This document shows positions 15,464 to 20,229 of a DNA stretch of 20,229 nucleotides, one piece after another (the stretch's first letter is position 1; each line of letters begins with the position of its first letter). Location: positions 1 to 20,229 of the forward strand of contig JAGWZD010000004.1 of the NCBI GenBank assembly GCA_018968995.1, in the 5' to 3' direction. The notes under the pieces are model-generated. The model saw only the letters and a list, made by a program, of their open reading frames with translations, had not been told where the DNA came from and made no database searches. The translations under genes and the position numbers were made by a program. The DNA comes from Bdellovibrionales bacterium. GTDB lineage: Bacteria; Bdellovibrionota; UBA1018.

Positions 15464-16756
15464 TTAAAGCTGAGCTGTCACGACCCCTGAGCCCTGAGAA
15501 ATTCGCCCAAAATGGGTGCGTGCGATTTGAGCTAGCTCTTCAGAGCGGCCCTGAGACCCAATGATACCGAACTCGCGCCCAAGTTTCTGCAGCACCTCAA
15601 GAGCGTAATCCAAGTCTTCATCGGTATGGGTGGCCATATAGCTGGTGCGAATGAGCGCACAACCCTCGGGAACGGCCGGACTGACTACTGGAGTTGCAAA
15701 TACCCCATGATCATAAAGCCTTTGGGTGAAAGCAAAGGCTGTCATGTCATCACCAATCAAAAGCGGCACAATTGGGGTCTGAGAGCCCAGAATGTTATAA
15801 CCCATGGCCGTCAGCTCGCGCTGCATTTTAGCCGAGTTTTTACGAAGGCTGGCCAAATGCTGAGGCTCGGTTTCGGCAATCGTGAGGCACTCCAGCACCG
15901 TCCCCACTGCAGCGGGCGGCATGGCAGCACTGAACATAAACGTCCGCGCTTTATGCTTGATGTAGTGAATCACTTCCTCTGAGCCGGCCACGTACCCACC
16001 CAGTGAAGCAAACGACTTAGAAAACGTTCCCATCACAAGATCTGCTGCTCCGACCATTCCGAAATGATGCTCGGTTCCTTGTCCTTTGGAGCCCAAAACG
16101 CCTAGAGCGTGAGCATCATCAATGTACAGACGGCATTGATATTTTTTCGCAAGCTCAGCCACTGCTGGCAAATTGAGGATGTCGCCAGACATCGAGAAAA
16201 CACCGTCGGCAACAATGAGTGCGCCAGCGTACTTTGAGCGCGTATTTTTCAGCACGCGCTCCAGATCTTCCATGTCGTTGTGCTTAAACTTTACGGTATC
16301 GCCAATCGCAAGGCGCGTACCCTCGACAATCGAAGCGTGATTTTCACGATCCGAGTAAATGACATCGCTGCGACCAATCAGGCAGGAAAGCACTCCGGCG
16401 TTGGTTAGAAATCCAGTCGCAAAAACAAGGCACGCCTCTTTACCCAGAAACTTTGCCAGACGTGCTTCGAGCTCTTCATGAGCTGTAAGATTTCCGTTTA
16501 AGAAGCGAGACCCCGTGCATCCGGTTCCATACTGATCGATGGCGCGCTTGGCGGCTTCCTGAACACGGGCATTATGGGTGAGTCCTAAATAATTGTTCGA
16601 TCCAATCATCACCCGGCGACGTCCGTGGGTGACCACGCGAGAGCCCGAGGTGGACTCAATGGGGCGGAAAAAAGGATAAACTCCGGCCGCTTGGATCCGC
16701 TTGGCATCTTCAAATTGACGGCATTTTTCAAAAAGATCGGTCGCTTCCTTGGACAT
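15464..16756 (-). CDS. spt: Serine palmitoyltransferase (sphingolipid long-chain base synthesis)
   Basis: This is a PLP-dependent alpha-oxoamine synthase of 430 residues. It condenses L-serine with a long-chain acyl-CoA to give 3-ketodihydrosphingosine, the first step of sphingolipid synthesis. The start is ATG 16756 with GAGG 5 bp upstream; GTG 16762 is a less likely start. Motifs run in order: GVYPFFRPIES, GSNNYLGLT, YGTGCTGSRFLNG, ENHASI (His140, stacking on PLP), ADGVFSMSGDILNLP, YIDDAHALGV (Asp214 and His216), and GTFSKSFASLGG with Lys247 as the PLP lysine. The sequence pattern follows Sphingobacterium multivorum serine palmitoyltransferase closely, including VFATPVVSPAVP and MATHT, and more closely than it follows BioF or Kbl. 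Bdellovibrio-type bacteria are known to make sphingolipids. The GNAT-type gene lies 17 bp downstream. Confidence 0.92.
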   Translation of the reverse strand: MSKEATDLFEKCRQFEDAKRIQAAGVYPFFRPIESTSGSRVVTHGRRRVMIGSNNYLGLTHNARVQEAAKRAIDQYGTGCTGSRFLNGNLTAHEELEARLAKFLGKEACLVFATGFLTNAGVLSCLIGRSDVIYSDRENHASIVEGTRLAIGDTVKFKHNDMEDLERVLKNTRSKYAGALIVADGVFSMSGDILNLPAVAELAKKYQCRLYIDDAHALGVLGSKGQGTEHHFGMVGAADLVMGTFSKSFASLGGYVAGSEEVIHYIKHKARTFMFSAAMPPAAVGTVLECLTIAETEPQHLASLRKNSAKMQRELTAMGYNILGSQTPIVPLLIGDDMTAFAFTQRLYDHGVFATPVVSPAVPEGCALIRTSYMATHTDEDLDYALEVLQKLGREFGIIGSQGRSEELAQIARTHFGRISQGSGVVTAQL

Positions 16757-16807
16757 TTTCACCTCATGGGGGCAGATCCTGGGCCCGTTCCCAACACCAC
16801 AGCCGTC

Positions 16808-16836
16808 TGGTTAGCATCCCTGACTTCGCAGGTCAA
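16808..16836 (-). promoter_or_regulatory. Candidate promoter for the spt/ruv unit
   Basis: On the minus strand TTGACC (16836-16831) is spaced 17 bp from TAACCA (16813-16808), which is preceded by TGC as in an extended -10. A start near 16801 would give a leader of about 45 nt before ATG 16756. The -35 is good; the -10 is poor apart from the TGn extension. Confidence 0.35.
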
Positions 16837-16987
16837 CGACCCTCGTTAACTCACTGAAAACATGAACAAAATCGATGAATAAGGGGCCCAAATGACACAC
16901 TGCCGCCGTGTAAATTCTTCTAGTACACTGAAAGGTGAGAAGCAGATTACGCGCCCAGGCGCGGCGCGTTATTGAGAAAGCGAAGAC

Positions 16988-17380
16988 ATGCTCACGCGAC
17001 TCAAACAAATTAACCCAACCGTGGGGCACTGGCTCAGTAGCAGCTCTTCGCCCACTCGGTCTGCCCAAGAACCCACGGAGAGCGAAAAAACCGATGGAGA
17101 CCTTCCCAACGGTGCAGGATTTCGAGAGCCTCCGGCCGACCCCCACTGGAGAAGACCAGAGGAAGAAGAAGAGAAAAGGGAAAATGAAAAACCCTCGGCT
17201 CAAGACGAGCCGAAACGCTCAGAACTCGGATCAGTGCAGTGGTCTGAACTACAGGGAAAGCTCAAAGAGCAACCCTGCACCTCAAGACCCACAGGCTTAA
17301 CCCGGTACCGGCAAACCCCAGGTAGCCATCGTTCGATCAAACGATTTCGAAAAGGAATTGTTCTCGATAAAGCGGGATAG
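16988..17380 (+). CDS. Hypothetical charged protein (unconfirmed)
   Basis: I do not recognise this 130-residue frame. It begins MLTRLKQINPTVGHWL, which could be a short amphipathic helix. It then becomes disordered in character: Ser/Thr/Pro-rich, an acidic and basic run at about 59-70 (five Glu in a row), and a basic end (SIKRFRKGIVLDKAG). No membrane segment, signal peptide or enzyme motif is visible. It fills the space between spt and yebC, ends 6 bp before the yebC stop and is the only plus-strand candidate here. A perfect 6-bp hairpin (CGCGCC/GGCGCG, 16950-16968) lies 20 bp before the ATG; no clear Shine-Dalgarno site is seen. An overlapping frame (16935-17300) is also open, and codon periodicity is weak. 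If neither frame is real, 16757-17386 is a 630-bp non-coding stretch. Confidence 0.4.
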   Translation: MLTRLKQINPTVGHWLSSSSSPTRSAQEPTESEKTDGDLPNGAGFREPPADPHWRRPEEEEEKRENEKPSAQDEPKRSELGSVQWSELQGKLKEQPCTSRPTGLTRYRQTPGSHRSIKRFRKGIVLDKAG

Positions 17381-17386
17381 AGCGCC

Positions 17387-18109
17387 TTACTTCAACGCTG
17401 TGTAGACGCGATGAACATCATCGTGATCGTCCAAAGCCTGCAAGAACTCGATCGCTTCTTTTTTCTCAGCCTCACCAAGCTCTACGATACTTTTCGGCAC
17501 GTAACTGAGCTCCGAGAGCGTCACCGTCCAGCCTGCCTGAACTAGAGCCTTGGCGACTGAATCCAGATCCGTAGGATCGGCAAAAAATCGGGCGCCAGTC
17601 TGGCCCGCTAGAACTTCTTCCGCTTCAAGTGGCTCGACATTTTGGGCTCCTGCCTCAATAGCTGCGCCCTCGATGTCTACTCCTGCCTGACCCATGGTGG
17701 CCTCGACGACTCCTAACCGATCGAACATCCAGGCTACAGCCCCTTGAGAACCGAGCTGTCCCTTTCGAAAAAGAACCCGAACATCGGCCGCCGTGCGGTT
17801 CTTATTGTCCGTCAGACACTCCACAATCACGGGCACGCGATGAGGCGCAAAGCCCTCATAGGAAATGGTCTCAAACTGAACAGGATCATCAAGCAAGCCC
17901 GCGCCCTTTTTAATGGCCCGCTCGATAGTATCACGCGGAACGGATTGCTTCTTTGCTGCCTCAACACCGGCGCGAAGACGTGCGTTATTTTCGGGGCTAG
18001 GATCGCCCATTTTTGCCGAAACGATGATTTCTTTCACGAGCTTTCCAACCAGCGCGCTCCGCTTGGAGGAATTCTGTATCCGACCAGCATGTTTCCACTG
18101 TGCACCCAT
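17387..18109 (-). CDS. yebC: YebC/PmpR-family regulator or translation factor
   Basis: This is a 240-residue YebC/TACO1-family protein. It starts MGAQWKHAGR, the variant seen in one proteobacterial subgroup rather than the classic MAGHSKW. The family signature follows: KLVKEIIVSAKMG, PENNARLRAGVEAAK, SVPRDTIERAIKKGAG, then ISYEGFAPHRVPVIVECLTDNKNRTAADVR and FRKGQLGSQGAVAWMF. The three-domain length is normal. Members have been described as DNA-binding regulators; recent work links the family to ribosome function during difficult (proline-rich) translation, so the exact role is uncertain. The gene lies 8 bp after the response regulator stop. The yebC-ruvC-ruvA-ruvB neighbourhood is widespread; here the candidate plus-strand frame, spt and the GNAT gene come between. 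Confidence 0.95.
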   Translation of the reverse strand: MGAQWKHAGRIQNSSKRSALVGKLVKEIIVSAKMGDPSPENNARLRAGVEAAKKQSVPRDTIERAIKKGAGLLDDPVQFETISYEGFAPHRVPVIVECLTDNKNRTAADVRVLFRKGQLGSQGAVAWMFDRLGVVEATMGQAGVDIEGAAIEAGAQNVEPLEAEEVLAGQTGARFFADPTDLDSVAKALVQAGWTVTLSELSYVPKSIVELGEAEKKEAIEFLQALDDHDDVHRVYTALK

Positions 18110-18117
18110 AGTCCATG

Positions 18118-18840
18118 TCAGTACCGCTGATTGGTGCTGTTTTCAAATGCTGCTATCGGACCCAGCTCGGCTAACCGATAGCCCGAGCCGTAAATGGTCT
18201 CAAATCCATGATCAAACCCCTGTAGCTTTTTCCGAAGGTTCGCAATGTGGGTATCAATCGTTCTTCGTGTAACCACAGCATCGGGCCAGAGATCTCCGAG
18301 GAGCTGCTTGCGCGGTATCACCCGACCGGGTCGCTCCAGAAAGTACCGAAGAAGATCAAACTCCGTAGGCGTCAGAACAACGCTTCCTCCATCGATCTGT
18401 ACGGTAAAGGTGACTGGATCGAGCCTGAGATTGCCCAAACTCACTTCTGCTCGCTCATTGGCCTCAGAATCTTTTCTTCTGAGTCGAGCCCGAACCTTAG
18501 CGAGAAGCTCCTCGGGAAAGAATGGCTTATCCAACACGTCATCTGCCCCACTCTCCAGATAGCGCACCCGCTCTGAGGAGAGCTCAGCACGAGTCGAGCA
18601 ATCATCAGCGCTCGCCAGCACTAGGACCGGCAGTGAACGGGTTCGAGGATGCGACCTTAAGCGTTTACACATCTCTGCATTCGACTGGTCTAAAAGAATT
18701 AAATCCGGAAACGTGCGGTGAATAAATTGAAGCGCCTCGGGCGAACTCACGGACTCGAGAACTTCAAATTCTTTGGTCAGGACGGATTTTACTAGCAACC
18801 TAAATGACTGATCTTCATCAACAATCAAAATTCTTTTCAT
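18118..18840 (-). CDS. OmpR/PhoB-type response regulator with atypical receiver
   Basis: I start at ATG 18840 (MKRILIVDED), where the receiver begins; the frame stays open upstream but the added residues are not family-like. The product has 240 residues. The receiver (1-115) keeps the acidic pocket (Asp8, Glu9, Asp10), the phosphorylation site Asp51 (LILLDQSN) and Lys105 (DKPF). It lacks about five residues after Asp51 where most receivers have a PGxxG turn. The switch position reads VLASADD, with Ala or Ser where Thr is usual, and the next loop is about six residues longer. The C-terminal winged helix (about 134-228) is canonical: LTPTEFDLLRYFLERPGRVI and TIDTHIANLRKKL. It should bind DNA as a dimer. 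No partner histidine kinase is in the window. yebC follows 8 bp downstream. Confidence 0.9.
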   Translation of the reverse strand: MKRILIVDEDQSFRLLVKSVLTKEFEVLESVSSPEALQFIHRTFPDLILLDQSNAEMCKRLRSHPRTRSLPVLVLASADDCSTRAELSSERVRYLESGADDVLDKPFFPEELLAKVRARLRRKDSEANERAEVSLGNLRLDPVTFTVQIDGGSVVLTPTEFDLLRYFLERPGRVIPRKQLLGDLWPDAVVTRRTIDTHIANLRKKLQGFDHGFETIYGSGYRLAELGPIAAFENSTNQRY

Positions 18841-18909
18841 CCCGCGGATGCTAACCTTTCTGAAGCACCGCATGGAATGAGAAGTTTGCCAAAACCGGCA
18901 GCCGACAAG

Positions 18910-18946
18910 AAAAAAACAGCCTAAGCAAATCTTCCGCGAAGCTGTT
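18910..18946 (-). terminator. Possible intrinsic terminator at the end of the HIT gene
   Basis: On the minus strand AACAGC (18946-18941) can pair with GCTGTT (18920-18915), which runs straight into seven Ts (18916-18910). A small CTTCGCGGAAG stem lies inside the loop. It overlaps the HIT coding end and would separate that gene from the response regulator. The outer stem is short, so confidence is low. Confidence 0.35.
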
Positions 18947-19265
18947 CGCCACCCAGCACATGCATGTGAAGATGAGCGACCGTCTGCCCGCCCCACTCGC
19001 GGGTATTCACCACTACACGATATCCATGAGCCGTCAGTCCCTCTAGGCGAGCTACTTCATTAGCGACCGCAATGATCTTAACTGTTACGGACTCAGCCCC
19101 TGGAGAGTCTAGATGATCAAAATGAGCCTTTGGTATTACTAATAGATGAGTCTTGGCTTGAGGCTGAATGTCGCGGATGGCGATAAAATCTGGATCCTCA
19201 TAGACCTTTGCCGATGGAATTTCTGAATTCACGATTTTGCAAAAAATGCAGGTAGGCTTGCTCAT
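18921..19265 (-). CDS. HIT-family (HinT-like) nucleotide hydrolase
   Basis: This 114-residue cytoplasmic protein is of normal length for the HINT branch. The zinc-like pair in CIFCKIVNSEIPSAKVYED, the ALTH-like strand THLLVIPKAHFDHL and the histidine triad AHLHMHVLGG (His-x-His-x-His near residues 97-101) are clear. HINT proteins hydrolyse purine nucleoside phosphoramidates and adenylylated intermediates. The ATG at 19265 is preceded by AAGAGG, which overlaps the murA stop codon (TAAGAGG), so translation is coupled to murA (9-bp gap). The gene could be annotated as histidine triad protein; the physiological substrate is unknown. Confidence 0.95.
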   Translation of the reverse strand: MSKPTCIFCKIVNSEIPSAKVYEDPDFIAIRDIQPQAKTHLLVIPKAHFDHLDSPGAESVTVKIIAVANEVARLEGLTAHGYRVVVNTREWGGQTVAHLHMHVLGGEQLRGRFA

Positions 19266-19274
19266 AATTGCCTC

Positions 19275-20229
19275 TTAACCGGGTAACCTTTCAATAGTCG
19301 CCCCTAAAGACCTCAGTTTTACCTCCATGCGTTCGTAGCCACGATCGAGATGATAGATTCGGCTCACCACGGTCTCTCCGGAAGCTTTGAGGCCGGCAAT
19401 GATCAAGCTCGCACTTGCACGAAGGTCGGTGGCCATCACGGGCGCGCCCTTTAGAGTTTGTTTACCCTTAACAACAGCACTCTTTCCACGAACCACAATG
19501 TCTGCGCCCAAGCGAGCAAGCTCGGGAACATGCATGAAACGGTTTTCAAAAACAGTTTCAGTGATGACCGAGGTCCCATCCGCAATCGACATGGCTGCCA
19601 TAAACTGAGCTTGCATGTCGGTAGGAAAGCCGGGATGCGGAAGCGTGGTCACATCAGTACCCTTCGGACGACCCTGCGACTTCAATCCAACATAGTTGGA
19701 GCCCCGATCGATGGATGCTCCTGCAGATTCAAGCTTCACTAATACCGGCTCTAGAAATTCTGAATTGATCCCTTGGACACGAACTTCTCCTTCTGTCGCG
19801 AAGGCTGCACAAAGGAAGGTTCCGGCCTCAATTCGATCTCCGATGACTTGATGTTGGCAACCCGCCAACGAGTCCTTGCCTTGAATTCGAATCGTCTCAG
19901 AGCCCTCTCCCTCAATAACCGCCCCCATGGCACGCAGAGCACGAGCAAGATCCACAATTTCCGGCTCTTTTGCACAATTCTCTAGAACGGACTCTCCTTT
20001 GGCCAAAGCCGCTGCCATCAGAACATTTTCAGTGGCGCCAACACTGGGATACTCAAACACCACACGATTTCCGATCAAGCGCCTGGCACTCGCAATCACA
20101 TAGCCGTCTTCGAGCTGAATCTGCGCTCCCAACTTTTCAAGCCCCGTCAGGTGATAATTAATGGGTCTTGCTCCAATGGCACAGCCCCCCGGTAGACTTA
20201 CCTTGGCTCGGCCGTACCTGGTCAAAAGA
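19275..20229 (-). CDS. murA: UDP-N-acetylglucosamine 1-carboxyvinyltransferase (5' end outside the window)
   Basis: MurA transfers enolpyruvate from PEP to UDP-GlcNAc, the first committed step of peptidoglycan synthesis. The visible part is about 318 residues, the C-terminal three quarters of a protein of roughly 420. The catalytic cysteine is present in SLPGGCAIGARP, equivalent to Cys115 of E. coli MurA, so the enzyme is expected to be fosfomycin-sensitive. PSVGATENVLMAAALA, IGDRIEAGTFLCAAF, HPGFPTDMQAQFMA (catalytic Asp) and TDLRASASLIIAGL are also family motifs, and it ends in HLDRGYERMEVKLRSLGA. The frame is open through the right edge; a TTG at 20225 is internal and not a real start. HIT follows 9 bp downstream, then the response regulator and yebC. 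Confidence 0.98.
   Translation of the reverse strand, partial: LLTRYGRAKVSLPGGCAIGARPINYHLTGLEKLGAQIQLEDGYVIASARRLIGNRVVFEYPSVGATENVLMAAALAKGESVLENCAKEPEIVDLARALRAMGAVIEGEGSETIRIQGKDSLAGCQHQVIGDRIEAGTFLCAAFATEGEVRVQGINSEFLEPVLVKLESAGASIDRGSNYVGLKSQGRPKGTDVTTLPHPGFPTDMQAQFMAAMSIADGTSVITETVFENRFMHVPELARLGADIVVRGKSAVVKGKQTLKGAPVMATDLRASASLIIAGLKASGETVVSRIYHLDRGYERMEVKLRSLGATIERLPG

Noticed and set aside
16935..17300. Alternative plus-strand frame overlapping the 16988-17380 candidate
   Set aside because: The product is almost all Arg, Lys, Ser and Pro without pattern; the 16988 frame fits the gap better, though both remain unproven.

Overview
The window looks like chromosome from a Gram-negative, lipid A-making bacterium, most plausibly a Bdellovibrionota-type (Bdellovibrio-like) delta-lineage organism. 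The supporting features are LpxC, several lipoproteins, a serine palmitoyltransferase very like the bacterial sphingolipid enzymes, MotA/MotB-type proteins and a giant surface lipoprotein of He_PIG and FG-GAP repeats. The taxonomy is inferred from gene content; there is no rRNA or other decisive marker. I see no insertion sequence, CRISPR array, integrase or phage gene.

Positions 1-3666 (all minus strand) hold a tight four-gene unit: a PEGA/TPR lipoprotein, a MotA-like channel protein, a short MotB-like protein and, running off the left edge, a protein that joins a FliF-like periplasmic domain and membrane segment to a FliG-like cytoplasmic region. The spacings are 2 bp, a 4-bp overlap and a 4-bp overlap. 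No other flagellar gene is visible. This resembles a reduced stator-plus-rotor module in which the MS-ring and switch functions share one chain, and it is the most unusual item in the window.

Positions 3792-10592 (plus strand) are a single gene for a lipoprotein of about 2,213 residues. After a lipobox come 15 He_PIG immunoglobulin-like repeats, then about 14 FG-GAP/VCBS calcium-binding repeats. It is probably a long surface stalk with a beta-propeller head.

Positions 10616-20229 are almost entirely minus strand and mostly housekeeping: tRNA-Pro(GGG) with its own promoter, lpxC, and ruvC-ruvA-ruvB preceded by a two-gene sphingolipid block (serine palmitoyltransferase plus a GNAT-fold protein that may be the ceramide synthase). 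Upstream of these lie yebC, an atypical OmpR/PhoB-type response regulator, a HIT-family protein and the 3' three-quarters of murA. The common yebC-ruvC-ruvA-ruvB neighbourhood is kept, but the sphingolipid pair sits between yebC and ruvC. One uncharacterised plus-strand frame (16988-17380) fills the gap between the sphingolipid block and yebC.
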